DNA from: Microthrixaceae bacterium
GTDB taxonomy: Bacteria; Actinomycetota; Acidimicrobiia; Acidimicrobiales; Microtrichaceae
Assembly: GCA_023957995.1 (NCBI GenBank)
Contig: JAMLGK010000018.1
Coordinates: 1-64,000, forward strand
DNA length: 64,000 nt
Direction: 5' to 3'
The translations under genes were made by a program, and so were the position numbers. Below the pieces are notes generated by a model, which saw nothing but the letters and a program-made list of their open reading frames with translations, was not told where the DNA came from and searched no databases. Positions 46,467-55,508 of this stretch are shown piece after piece (position 1 is the stretch's first letter; every line of letters starts with the position of its first letter).

Positions 46467-47867
46467 CTAGGGCTCGTGTTGTTCCAGGTAGCCGGACCAG
46501 TCGGGGTCGCCAGTGTCCTCCGGGGGTCCGCCCTGACCGCCGTCGGATTCCGGGTCCGGGTCGCCGGCGTCACCGCTGACCGGGACCGCGGCCGAGGGGG
46601 CTGATCCGTCCGGCGTGGTCGGTCGTTCCTCCGGTGCCCGCTCGGTGCCGCGACCGCGGCCCGACACGATCCGCGCGGCGAGCGCCGTGGTGAGGGGGAC
46701 CGAGGCGACCAGTCCGATCGAACCGACGAGCGTTCTCACGATCTCGGTCGCCACGACCTCGGAGGCGAGCACCCGCGAGAGCGGAACCTGGGATCCGACG
46801 AAGACCAGCAGCAAGGGCAGCGCCGCTCCGGCGTAGGCCAACGCGAGCGTGTTCACCGTCGAGGAGATGTGGTCACGACCCACCCGGGATGCCGCCCTGA
46901 AAAGCTCGGAGAAGCTCATGTCGGGGTTCGCCGCTCGTAGTTCCGCCACCACCGATGACTGGGTGACCGTCATGTCGTCGAGGGCTCCCAGCGCACCGAT
47001 GATCATCCCGGCGAGCAGCAGGCCGCGGAAGTCCAGGTCGCCCCCGAAGGCCCGGATGAACTGCGCGTCCTCGTCGATACCCGACAGCACGGTGAGTCTG
47101 GTGAACCACCACGAGAGGCCGCCCACGACCAGCAGCGATGCGAGGGTCCCGAGCAGGGCGACGGTGGTGAGCGGGTTCACCCCGTGCGCCAGGTAGAGGG
47201 CGAGGAATGCCACCAGTGATGCGGCGACCATCGCCACCGGAACCGGCGCTCTGCCCTGCACCAGCGCGGGCAGGACGAACAGCAGTATCACCCCGAAGCT
47301 GGCCGCCAGACCGGCGAGTGCGGCGAGCCCGCGCAGCCGACCCTGGATGACGACCAGGAGCGCGAAGATGCCTGCCAGCACGATCATCGGCCATTCGCGT
47401 TCGCGTTCGAAGGACTGGGAGTACTGGAATGCCGGCAGGGCGTCCTCGAGGTAGGGAACTACCACCTTGTCCCCGACCGCTATCTGTGGGTACGGACCGA
47501 CGTCGAACAGCTCCACGGAGCGTTCCTCGCCAGCGTCCGGTCCGTCGGTGAGTTCGAACACGACGTTCTGGCAGACGCCGGGACCCCCGAAGGCGGAGTC
47601 CCCTTCTTCCGTTGCACCGTCCGACGATTCCTCACCGGGGCAGGTGAAGTTCTCGACCCTCGTGATCGTCGCATCGAAGTAGTCATCCGCGATGCCCAAC
47701 GACCCGAACTCCGCCGGTTCACTCGGAGCCGGCCACAACACGACCAGACCGATGATCGTCGCGATCGCGAGCACCACCGCGGTGATGTTGAGGCGCCGAC
47801 CCAGCTTGGGGTCGATCGCGAGTTGACCTCCGTGGTGTGCGTGGGTGTGCGACGGTTCAGAGGTCAC
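46467..47867 (-). CDS. YibE/F-family membrane protein
   Basis: 466 aa from GTG 47867. His-rich N-terminus (HTHAHHGG), one helix, then an extracytoplasmic beta-domain with VGDKVVVPYLEDALP. Seven or eight helices follow, with the family-type stretches GALGALDDMTVTQSSVV and GRDHISSTVNTLALAYAGAALPLL. The C-terminal tail is Pro/Gly/Asp-rich. The family is widespread in Gram-positive bacteria; transport function is suspected but not established. Confidence 0.85.
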   Translation of the reverse strand: MTSEPSHTHAHHGGQLAIDPKLGRRLNITAVVLAIATIIGLVVLWPAPSEPAEFGSLGIADDYFDATITRVENFTCPGEESSDGATEEGDSAFGGPGVCQNVVFELTDGPDAGEERSVELFDVGPYPQIAVGDKVVVPYLEDALPAFQYSQSFEREREWPMIVLAGIFALLVVIQGRLRGLAALAGLAASFGVILLFVLPALVQGRAPVPVAMVAASLVAFLALYLAHGVNPLTTVALLGTLASLLVVGGLSWWFTRLTVLSGIDEDAQFIRAFGGDLDFRGLLLAGMIIGALGALDDMTVTQSSVVAELRAANPDMSFSELFRAASRVGRDHISSTVNTLALAYAGAALPLLLVFVGSQVPLSRVLASEVVATEIVRTLVGSIGLVASVPLTTALAARIVSGRGRGTERAPEERPTTPDGSAPSAAVPVSGDAGDPDPESDGGQGGPPEDTGDPDWSGYLEQHEP

Positions 47868-48096
47868 GGGCGAGAAGCGCTGGGGTCGGGGTGCGGACCA
47901 CGGGTCGTTCCCAGTGCGGCGATGGTCGGTGCGAACGAACTCCGTTGCTCATCGGTATCAGGGTAGTTGCGCGTCGAGCTGTGGATTCGCCAGCGATCCC
48001 TCGGGCCCGCCGGCGGGTGGCGTTCAGCGATCATGTGCTGGGACACCGTGCGGATCACCGTGTCATCGGTTGGACAATGTGTGCCGAGGCATCGGC

Positions 48097-48993
48097 CTAC
48101 TTGAGGAACTTGCTGGTGGTGTTGTCGGCCAGCACCTTGCCGTCGGTCTGACAGGTGGGGCAGTAGTCCACCTCATAGGCGTTGTACTCGACCGCCCGGA
48201 TCGTGTCGCCACAGACCGGACAAGCATCTCCCTTTCGGCGGTGAACCGCGCCGGGGCGGTCCGCCGAGCGCGACATCGCATCGAGGGAGCGTTCGAAGGC
48301 GAGCGCATCGGACAGACAGGCCGACGTGGCTGCGAGCAGGGAGTCGACCTGGGTGTCGGTGAGCTTGGCGGTCATGGCGAACGGTGAGAGACCCGCTCGG
48401 TGGCAGATCTCGTTCGCGAGCATCCGTCCCAGTCCGGCGACGCCGTGCTGGTCGCGCAGGAATCCGTGCACCCGCTGGTTCCTGGCCGCCAATGCCCGGG
48501 CGAACTCGTCGCGGGTGATCACGTCGGCGTCGGGCCCCAGGCCCTGCAGCGGTGGAGCCGGCGGGTCGGTCCGGGCCGGGTCACCGTCGAACACCCAGAC
48601 CCCGGCCTTGCGTTCCTTGCCGGCCTCGGTGAGCAGGAGCGCGGGCGGCGCCGCTGATCCTCCGCTGAAGCGCCAGCGCGCTATGCCGTTGCGGGGTCTG
48701 GCCGAGAGCTTCTCATCGGGCACCAGGCGGCCGCCCTGCATCAGGTGCACCACGAAGGTGACCTCGTCGTCGCTGCCATCTGTGCCCTCGGGTTCGCCCG
48801 GGCCGAAGTGCAGCATCAGGTGTTTCCCGCGGTGGTCGACGGAGCGCAGGGCGAGTCCCACGGCTGATGCGGGATCGGGTGCGAAGGTCTTCAGAGCGGT
48901 GAACGAGATCGGCTCGAAGCGCTCGAGCACAGCACCCCCGAAGGCTTCCGTGAGACGCTCAGCGTGGGCCTTGATCTCGGGGAGCTCGGGCAC
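48097..48993 (-). CDS. Fpg/Nei-family DNA glycosylase/AP lyase
   Basis: 298 aa. Base-excision repair enzyme. The GTG at 48993 gives M-PELPE, placing the catalytic Pro and Glu at positions 2 and 3, which decides the start. The conserved Lys is in HRGKHLML, the helix-two-turn-helix region in GLGRMLANEICHRAGLSP, and the C-terminal zinc finger is CPVC...CPTC. Whether it prefers oxidised purines (Fpg) or pyrimidines (Nei) cannot be told from sequence alone. Confidence 0.9.
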   Translation of the reverse strand: MPELPEIKAHAERLTEAFGGAVLERFEPISFTALKTFAPDPASAVGLALRSVDHRGKHLMLHFGPGEPEGTDGSDDEVTFVVHLMQGGRLVPDEKLSARPRNGIARWRFSGGSAAPPALLLTEAGKERKAGVWVFDGDPARTDPPAPPLQGLGPDADVITRDEFARALAARNQRVHGFLRDQHGVAGLGRMLANEICHRAGLSPFAMTAKLTDTQVDSLLAATSACLSDALAFERSLDAMSRSADRPGAVHRRKGDACPVCGDTIRAVEYNAYEVDYCPTCQTDGKVLADNTTSKFLK

Positions 48994-49100
48994 ACCATCA
49001 AGGTACAGCGGGGCGTGCCGGTCGGCACCCGCCAACACCCGGCAGACGGGCCTCCACCGGGCAGACGGGCCTCCCGGCGACTCCCGAGTACCCCGGTGGC

Positions 49101-49484
49101 TCAGTACTCCACGTCGGCGATGGCAGAAAGGGTGTTCCGGACGGCATCCAGACGCGCAGCGCCCTCGATGAGCAACTTCACGTCCCCGCCCAACTTGAGA
49201 CGCCCCTGCATGAACGCCACCTGGGCCGAGGTCTCTCCGGTGGCGATCTCCACCGCAGTGCTGTAGTCGAGCTCCATCGTGGCGTCGGGGTCATCGGCCT
49301 TGCCGGAGGCGACGCCTGCGCCGTCGGGTCCGACGAACAGGTGATAGCTGACCTTGCCCTGCGGAGCGGCCGTGACCGTGTAGCCGAGAGTGCTGGAACC
49401 GTCGGTGGGCGCTTCGCTGGCGTTCCAGGCCTCCGACAGTGCCCGGTCGGCGGCCTCGATCCATTCGTCGCTCAGATACTGCAC
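49101..49484 (-). CDS. SCP2 sterol-binding domain protein
   Basis: 127 aa, a single SCP2 domain covering the whole protein: WIEAADRAL at the start, then PDATMELDYSTAVEIATGE and AFMQGRLKLGGDVKLLI. It would bind lipids or acyl chains in a hydrophobic pocket. GTG 49484 is divergent from the gene at 49541, with only 56 bp between, so the two may share a control region. Confidence 0.88.
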   Translation of the reverse strand: MQYLSDEWIEAADRALSEAWNASEAPTDGSSTLGYTVTAAPQGKVSYHLFVGPDGAGVASGKADDPDATMELDYSTAVEIATGETSAQVAFMQGRLKLGGDVKLLIEGAARLDAVRNTLSAIADVEY

Positions 49485-49540
49485 CGAACGACCCTATCCT
49501 GCGCCGGTTCGGTCTCCTGTTCTGCGCAATACTCTCGACC

Positions 49541-50473
49541 ATGCCGCCGATCGATCCCACCGACGAACACCGCCATGCGCCAGACCCCGGGGTGGAACTC
49601 TGGAACGAGTCCTACTACCTGGACTGGTTCACCGAGGACGCATCGCTGGGTGGCTACATCCGGATCGGCTTCTATCCGAACCTGAATCGTGTCTGGTACT
49701 GGGCCTGCCTCGTGGGTGAGGGCCGCCCGCTGGTGACCGTGGTCGAGCACGACGTGGCCATGCCGACGAGTGACCGGTCGCTCGAGGTGCGCCACGACGG
49801 ACTGTGGGCCGACCATGCCATCGAGACGCCCAACGAGCACATGAGTGCGAACCTCGAGGCGTTCGGGTTGAGTGTGGATGACCCCGCTGAGATGTACTCC
49901 CCCGGTGGTCCCAGGGGAGAGCGGGTGCCCTTCGGGTTCGAGCTCGACTGGGAGACCGACCGGGCCGGCTACATGTGGCCGCCGGTGACCCCCCGCTACG
50001 AGATCCCGTGTTCGGTCCACGGCTTCGTCCAGGTGGGTGACGAACGCATCGAGGTGGATGGATGGGGCCAACGCGACCACTCCTGGGGAGCGGCGCGCGA
50101 CTGGTGGGAGAACCGTTGGGTCTGGTCGGCGGGGCGACTCGACGACGGCACACGGTTCCACAGTGCGGGACGGTTCTTCGAGGACAACGACTGGGGTGTG
50201 GCCTACCGGCTCGATCCCGACACCACGGAGTTCACCGAGGCGGTCGAGATCGCCCACGGCGTCACAGAAGGACGCGAGCGGCTGCCCGAGTCGACCACGT
50301 TGGCCCACAACGGTCTCGAGCTCACTGCCACACCGGTGGCGTTCTCGCCGGTGGGACTGTTCCACCCCACCGATGGCCGACTGGCCCGGTTCCCTCGTGC
50401 GCTGACCCGATACGAAGATGCCGACGGTCGCTCCGGCGCCGGCTGGATCGAGTGGAACCAGCCACCCGAGTAG
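49541..50473 (+). CDS. DUF7064/AttH-like hypothetical protein
   Basis: 310 aa from ATG 49541. Soluble and Trp-rich, with paired beta-domains. The motif GWGQRDHSWGAARDWW (near 180) matches actinobacterial proteins annotated DUF7064/7065, which resemble the AttH/CrtC lipocalin-type fold. In those genomes they often sit near lipid or steroid genes, and here the neighbour is an SCP2 protein. A role with hydrophobic ligands is inferred. Earlier codons in frame run antisense into the SCP2 gene and were rejected. Confidence 0.65.
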   Translation: MPPIDPTDEHRHAPDPGVELWNESYYLDWFTEDASLGGYIRIGFYPNLNRVWYWACLVGEGRPLVTVVEHDVAMPTSDRSLEVRHDGLWADHAIETPNEHMSANLEAFGLSVDDPAEMYSPGGPRGERVPFGFELDWETDRAGYMWPPVTPRYEIPCSVHGFVQVGDERIEVDGWGQRDHSWGAARDWWENRWVWSAGRLDDGTRFHSAGRFFEDNDWGVAYRLDPDTTEFTEAVEIAHGVTEGRERLPESTTLAHNGLELTATPVAFSPVGLFHPTDGRLARFPRALTRYEDADGRSGAGWIEWNQPPE

Positions 50474-50525
50474 TCCACTACGGCGCGGTCAGATCGATTT
50501 CCGCCGTCGAAGTGCTGACCTGTGT

Positions 50526-52019
50526 TCAGAAGATCCGGTCGATCGTCGAGGAGGACCAGCCCTGTCCTATCTGCCTGCCCACCTTGTAGGTGGAGTTGCT
50601 GTCGCATTTGCCCTCGTAGAGCATCAGCGCACCGTCCCAGTAGTTGCGTCCCACGAGGTCGGTGCATCCATCGCCGGTCAGCTCCCGGGAGAGCACCGGC
50701 TCGAGGTGCCCTGCGTAGCTCGGCTGGTTGAGCTGTACCGGCGATGCCAGACCCGTGCTGCAGTTGCCCCTGAAACTCAGGACCTTCCCGGTGGACGCGT
50801 CGTTGGCGACCACGTCGAGACAGCCGTCACCGTTGGTGTCGCTCGTGTGGAGGCCTGTCAGGTCCGGCCCCCATCCCTGGCCGATCTGCACCTTGGTCCT
50901 GAAGGTGCGGTCGCAGTTGCCCCGGTAGAACCACAGTGTGCGGTCCACGCTGTTTCGCGCCATCAGGTCGTCGCAACCATCGGAGTTGAGGTCACCCGAG
51001 AAGATGCTGTCGATTGTCGAGCTGGTCCATCCCACCCCGATCTCCTTCTTCGCGGCGAGGTTTCCTGCGCAATCCGACTCGTAGCTGAACAGCCTGGCGT
51101 CCGATGCGCGTCGCGCGACCACGTCAGGGCACCGGTCGTTGTTCAGATCAGCACTGGTGAGTAGGTCGTAGTCGTGGGACCACCCGAATCCGATCTTGAC
51201 CGCCGCACCGAAACCGCCGTCACAGTTTCCTGGATACAACCAGAGGTCGGTGCCGTTGCGGGCCAGCAGGTCATTGCAGATGCTTCCCCCGTAGGTGACC
51301 GGCGACATCGCGGTGTCGATGGGGCGGTTCGAGTCGAGATAGCGGATCCCGTTGATGTCACCGGATCGGTATCCAGCGACCCCGCACGGGTACCCCGTTG
51401 GGTTCCACTTCCCGTACATCGTCTGGATCTCACCGTTGAACAGCGGTGGCGTATCAGCGGACTCTCCGAAGTGCCCCAGGCCGAGGGCGTGGCCGATCTC
51501 GTGGCGGAGCACCGGCCGCCTCCCGCAGGCCGGGTAGTTGTCGGTCAAGGTCACGATGCCAGCTGTCCAGAAGTAGCGGGTGTTCCGTTGTTCGGACAGA
51601 CAAGGGGCACCCCACGCAGCCGTCACAGTGGTCTTGGCGGCGCTGCCGCATCCGAATGCGGACTGCGCAACCGCGATCTTGATCACCCCGCGTTCAGCTG
51701 AGACCGACGAGCCGAGTTGGCTGTCGACGACGAACGCGGGGCGGCCGACGATGCCGTTCAGCTCACTGGCCACAGCTTGGAGGTCGCTTCTGTAGGACTC
51801 GATACCCGGACTGGAGACGAGCTGGAGCCGGTAGCTCCCGAGATTGCCGACAACGCTTGGTGTCGTCAGGTTGTAGCCGCCACTCGAACCAGGTGGTGGG
51901 GCCGTCTCGCAGGCCGTGAACAGCAGACCCACGATCGCGACGATGCCGATGATGCGGCCCCTGTAGCCACCGCGTCGATTGGAACCCCGCGTCCGAAGAA
52001 TGTCGCGCAGCGGTTGCAT
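50526..52019 (-). CDS. Metzincin-type metalloprotease lipoprotein with FG-GAP repeats
   Basis: 497 aa from ATG 52019 (GGAGGGG just upstream). Lipoprotein signal ending LLFTAC. The catalytic domain shows the zinc site HEIGHALGLGHF (near 173-184) and a likely Met-turn (QTMYGKW, near 200), with several cysteines. The remaining 260 residues are about five FG-GAP/VCBS-like repeats with calcium-type loops (DLNNDRCPD, DLNSDGCDD, DTNGDGCLD, ELTGDGCTD), which would form a partial beta-propeller. A surface-anchored protease with a binding propeller is the likely arrangement. Substrate unknown. Confidence 0.82.
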   Translation of the reverse strand: MQPLRDILRTRGSNRRGGYRGRIIGIVAIVGLLFTACETAPPPGSSGGYNLTTPSVVGNLGSYRLQLVSSPGIESYRSDLQAVASELNGIVGRPAFVVDSQLGSSVSAERGVIKIAVAQSAFGCGSAAKTTVTAAWGAPCLSEQRNTRYFWTAGIVTLTDNYPACGRRPVLRHEIGHALGLGHFGESADTPPLFNGEIQTMYGKWNPTGYPCGVAGYRSGDINGIRYLDSNRPIDTAMSPVTYGGSICNDLLARNGTDLWLYPGNCDGGFGAAVKIGFGWSHDYDLLTSADLNNDRCPDVVARRASDARLFSYESDCAGNLAAKKEIGVGWTSSTIDSIFSGDLNSDGCDDLMARNSVDRTLWFYRGNCDRTFRTKVQIGQGWGPDLTGLHTSDTNGDGCLDVVANDASTGKVLSFRGNCSTGLASPVQLNQPSYAGHLEPVLSRELTGDGCTDLVGRNYWDGALMLYEGKCDSNSTYKVGRQIGQGWSSSTIDRIF

Positions 52020-52158
52020 TTCCCCTCCACAGTGAAATTCGCCCTGTACGAGGGGCGTGGATATCACATCTGCGCTACCGGATGTCGCCCGCTGACGAAC
52101 GACCGGCAGGTGATCGCCGATCGGGTCAGGTGATGGCGTCCGGCCGGGACGCGCGGCG

Positions 52159-52743
52159 TCAGCGGTGGGTGTTGTCCGGTGGCAGTCCGTTGAGCAGGTC
52201 CGCCAGGTCGGCGGCTCGAGCGACCTCACCCTGCTCGTCGAGGAACTGGCGTGCCTCGATCAGGTTCTGGCGCAGCCTGAACGTGAGGTGGTCCGCGTAG
52301 TCGGCGTACTCGCTCTCGGGGTGGATCGAGCGCAGAGCGACCGCGTCGGCCGCGAAGGCGTTGATGGCCTCGGCCGCGAAGTGCAGGGCGGCCGCATCGG
52401 CGGAGCGACCCTCGCGGTACCCCACGGTGAGTTGGTGGTTGAGGGCCCGCAGGACCTCCGCCTGGGCTGCCTGCGAACGCGCCCGGCGCTTCCACTTGTC
52501 GATCTTGCGCTCGGCCCGATCCAATTTCTCCCGGGTGCGCGCGAGCTTGTCCTTGGCGCGGCGGCGCTTCTTGCGGGCCCGTTCGGCCTTCGCCCGAGCC
52601 TCGTCGGCGGCGGCCCGGGCCTCGTCGGCGGCGAGTTGTGCAACTGCCGCGATCTCCTCGGCCTGCCGGGCGCGCAGCTCGGCCTCTTCGGCGCGATCGC
52701 GGGCCTTGGCCAACGCCCGTTGTGCCTTCGAATCTTCCGCCAT
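52159..52743 (-). CDS. Coiled-coil hypothetical protein
   Basis: 194 aa from ATG 52743, which has GGAGAG upstream; two upstream in-frame ATGs are possible. Residues about 5-105 are an Ala/Glu/Arg/Lys-rich heptad pattern, certain to form a long coiled coil. The C-terminal 85 residues are a separate helical domain (LNHQLTVGYREGRSADAAALHFAAEAINAFA). No catalytic motif. Function not recognised. Confidence 0.7.
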   Translation of the reverse strand: MAEDSKAQRALAKARDRAEEAELRARQAEEIAAVAQLAADEARAAADEARAKAERARKKRRRAKDKLARTREKLDRAERKIDKWKRRARSQAAQAEVLRALNHQLTVGYREGRSADAAALHFAAEAINAFAADAVALRSIHPESEYADYADHLTFRLRQNLIEARQFLDEQGEVARAADLADLLNGLPPDNTHR

Positions 52744-53103
52744 CAGGTCTCTCCGCCGTGCCCGCAGTGAACAACTCTCACACTTGCTCATCGGCACCGG
52801 TGAGGACCAGTCGAGAGAAACGGTCACATGTCACCGGTTGGGGCCTGGACGCGGGACGGCGCCGGATGCGCCGCCCCAGCGCATCCGGCCCCGACTCGGT
52901 TTCCCTCCACCCGGAATGTGACCGGGACGATTCTGCGATCCGTTGCCGTCGGCTCTCTCCGATCGGCAGTGGTCATCGCTTCGTTGAATACCACCGTAGA
53001 GGTGGACCCCGGAGTTGGAAATCGGCAGAGGTACCCGGGCAGTCATGGGTCACATGGCCCAGAACGGCTCACTGGCGCTGGTCGCGACGGGCGCGGTGGG
53101 CGA
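52744..53103. other. 360-bp gap with one strong hairpin
   Basis: No supported gene. It should hold the promoter of the coiled-coil gene and the 3' end of the queF-like transcript. The only clear structure is the 11-bp stem-loop at 52861-52889. Confidence 0.5.
52861..52889. terminator. Strong GC-rich stem-loop
   Basis: GCCGGATGCGC (52861-52871) pairs perfectly with GCGCATCCGGC (52879-52889) around a 7-nt loop. No T-run on either side. It lies about 215 bp downstream of the queF-like gene on the minus strand. Confidence 0.4.
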
Positions 53104-53508
53104 TCAGTCGGGTGGTGGGTGCTGCACCACGGTGGTGATACCGCCGCGGGCGTTCTGGGTGAGCTGCACCGAGACGTCGCCCAGCGCTGGTGCATGGGCG
53201 GCGATCGTGTCGTGCAGCTCCACCACCAGCGCTTCGGCGAAGATCCGCCGGTCCCGGAAGCCCACCAACCACAGCTTGAGCGACTTGGACTCGATCGCGT
53301 GGGTGAGCGCCGTGTAGGAGATCTCGGCGCGGTAGATGTCGGGCTGGATGCCCTCGACCGCCGGACACAACGCCTCCAGCTCGTCGGTGCGAAACGTCAC
53401 CCGAACGGGCTTGTCGACAGGGAAGAACTCGAGGCGGCCGTACTCACCGGTGTCGACGCTGCGTCCAAGCATCGACACCGGTGGCTCACCAGCGGATTGG
53501 CTGGTCAT
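53104..53508 (-). CDS. queF: QueF-like NADPH-dependent nitrile reductase (preQ0 reductase family)
   Basis: 134 aa from ATG 53508. QueF reduces the nitrile preQ0 to preQ1 in queuosine synthesis. The nucleophile is in ELEALCPAVEGIQPD (Cys plus the downstream Asp), and the NADPH motif ESKSLKLWLV is intact. QARGGI-type sequence (QNARGGI) stands for TPRGGI. One key position differs: the usual FHE is FAE, keeping Glu but losing His, and there is a small insertion after the Cys. No other queuosine genes are nearby. An alternative GTG start at 53526 would overlap the upstream gene's stop. Confidence 0.68.
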   Translation of the reverse strand: MTSQSAGEPPVSMLGRSVDTGEYGRLEFFPVDKPVRVTFRTDELEALCPAVEGIQPDIYRAEISYTALTHAIESKSLKLWLVGFRDRRIFAEALVVELHDTIAAHAPALGDVSVQLTQNARGGITTVVQHPPPD

Positions 53509-53513
53509 CGGAC

Positions 53514-54020
53514 TCAGCCGTCGCACTCCTGCTCGAAGTACTTGTTGATCGCGTCGTTGGCCTCGTTGTACTCGTCGGTGTCGAGAGCGTCCGAACCGTT
53601 GATGATGCCCTCCTCGGCGACGGTGCCGATCGCGTCCGCGATCACGTCGATGTCGTCGTGGAGGCTCTCGGGCAGCTGTTCCTTCATCTGCTCGGCCTTC
53701 GCCTCGGCACCCTTGGCGCCGTCGCCGCCGCCCAGTGCCTCGAAGTAGAGCGAGCCGTAGGTGGCGGCCAGGCTGAAGCAGTCACTCATCTCACCGAGAC
53801 CGGGAATCTCGTCGGGGATGTCTCCCAGGTCGAAGTCCTCGGGATCCGTGGTGTCCTCGCTGCCGGAGCTGCCTCCGCTGCTGTCCCCGCCGGAATCGGC
53901 GTCGGAATCACGATCGTTGGAGGTGGATGCCGCCGTGTCGTCGTCGCCGCTCGAACAGGCCGGAGCGATCACAGCTCCCAGAGCGAACAGGGTGAGCGGA
54001 ACGAGGAGGCGCAGGCGCAT
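53514..54020 (-). CDS. Acidic lipoprotein of unknown function
   Basis: 168 aa from ATG 54020. Signal peptide MRLRLLVPLTLFALGAVIAPAC with a lipobox Cys, then a disordered Asp/Ser/Thr-rich linker of about 45 residues. An acidic helical domain follows with Cys in SDCFS and in the last residues (EQECDG). It ends just before the queF-like start. No known family recognised. Confidence 0.75.
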   Translation of the reverse strand: MRLRLLVPLTLFALGAVIAPACSSGDDDTAASTSNDRDSDADSGGDSSGGSSGSEDTTDPEDFDLGDIPDEIPGLGEMSDCFSLAATYGSLYFEALGGGDGAKGAEAKAEQMKEQLPESLHDDIDVIADAIGTVAEEGIINGSDALDTDEYNEANDAINKYFEQECDG

Positions 54021-54128
54021 TGGACAGTCCTTGGTGTGTGCTTCGTCTTGGATTCGTGCAGCCGTCACCGGCCGCAGGTGTTGCCCACCAGCGTACCGTC
54101 GTCGGCCACGAGCCCGGCGTCCAGCAGT

Positions 54129-55292
54129 TCAGCGACCCGAGATGTTCTTGTACTGGCGGTGCTTGCGCCGCAGGAACGGCGACTCCACCAGCCGCCAGGA
54201 GAGCTCGGCGAGGGCGAAGCTGAGTGCGTACACGATCACCGCGCGGATCAACCATCCGATCTTTCCCGTACCGATCGGGCCGATCACGTTCGGCACCTCG
54301 TGCCACAGGTAGAGCCCGTAGGAGCGCTTGCCCACATAGACCAGGAAGGGGATCGACATGGCTCGGGCAACACCGGTTTCGGGGAAGCAGTGCAGCCAGA
54401 GCGCAGCGGCCAGCACGCCCAGGAGTGCGAAGTTGTAGCCCAGGCTGCTGAAGGGTTCGAACCCCGGGATCCGCCCACTGCCCAACAGGAAGACGACCAC
54501 GAGGATCCCTCCGGCGATGCCGAAGATGTTGACCCACCGACGACCCCTCTCGGTCAGGGGAACCAGCTGGCGCCTCAGGATCGCGAGCATGCATCCGGCG
54601 ACCAGTACGTCGAAGCGCATGATCGAGAAGCGCCACATCGCCTCGGCCCAGAGCGGATAGGTGTCGGTCTCGGAGAAGTCGGTGCGGAAGTCGACGTCGA
54701 AGAAGTTGGCCGACAGACGCACCCCCATCCAGAACGCCGCGAACAGAGCCGCTCCGATCAGCAGGCGACGCTGGTTCCGCGCGCGCGAGATCCCCCAGAT
54801 GAGTGCCATCGGCCAGAAGAAGTAGAACCACTCCTCGACCGACAGGGTCCAGATGTGCAACAGGGCACGCGGGCTCTCGGGGGTGCCGAAGCCGAAGAAG
54901 CCCAGGAAGATCTGGTACGAGTACAGCGCCGCGGAACCGATCTCGGCGAAGATCCCGGTGACCCCCTCGCGGTAGAGCAGGGGCGAGGCGAGCAGCATGA
55001 ACCCCAGGAAGGCGTACATGGCGGGGAAGAGCCGCAGTATCCGGCGGTGGTAGAAGCCGCGCAGGCTGATGCGGTCGTCGCGGTTCCGCTCGTCGAGCAG
55101 CAGGTTCGTGATCAGGAAGCCCGAGAGCACGAAGAACCAGTCGACGGTGATCACGCCACCGTCGAGCCACTGTTCGGCCCCGAAGTGGTAGCCCATCACG
55201 ATCAGCACGGCCAGTGCGCGGATGCCGTCGAGGGCGGGCTCGTAGCGCAGCGGCGGAGCGTCGATCCTGATGGGGAGCGAGGTGGTGGTCAT
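54129..55292 (-). CDS. Acyltransferase 3 family membrane O-acyltransferase
   Basis: 387 aa with about ten hydrophobic helices. It acylates sugars of cell-surface polysaccharides or lipids. Family features: RYEPALDGIRALAVLIVMGYHFG at the start (Arg and catalytic-type His), GFYHRRILRLFPAMY, HIWTLSVEEWFYFFWP and SYGLYLWHEV. No SGNH domain is attached. Single minus-strand gene; the glycosyltransferase genes lie 20 kb away. Confidence 0.9.
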   Translation of the reverse strand: MTTTSLPIRIDAPPLRYEPALDGIRALAVLIVMGYHFGAEQWLDGGVITVDWFFVLSGFLITNLLLDERNRDDRISLRGFYHRRILRLFPAMYAFLGFMLLASPLLYREGVTGIFAEIGSAALYSYQIFLGFFGFGTPESPRALLHIWTLSVEEWFYFFWPMALIWGISRARNQRRLLIGAALFAAFWMGVRLSANFFDVDFRTDFSETDTYPLWAEAMWRFSIMRFDVLVAGCMLAILRRQLVPLTERGRRWVNIFGIAGGILVVVFLLGSGRIPGFEPFSSLGYNFALLGVLAAALWLHCFPETGVARAMSIPFLVYVGKRSYGLYLWHEVPNVIGPIGTGKIGWLIRAVIVYALSFALAELSWRLVESPFLRRKHRQYKNISGR

Positions 55293-55471
55293 GGTCGACC
55301 AGCGTGGGGAGGTGGTGGTTCAGTCCGAGCCGTTGTAGCCATCGCCCCTGCCATGTGCGCGTTCGGATCGCTGGGTGGGCGTCTCCCCCGACCCCCCTGC
55401 GGTGCGGAAAGGAGATGATACCGAGGTCCGCTTCTTCCTGTCGAAGTCGCTCGGTTGGTCAGGCCCGAATG

Positions 55472-55497
55472 CCGCGGGGCCGCTGTGGCGGCCGCGG
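55472..55497 (-). terminator. Terminator-like hairpin after sdhB
   Basis: CCGCGG plus CCGC (55472-55483, with a GG bulge) pairs with GCGGCCGCGG (55488-55497) around TGTG, 11 bp after the sdhB stop on the minus strand. No T-run. Confidence 0.4.
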
Positions 55498-55508
55498 ACG
55501 GAAGATCC

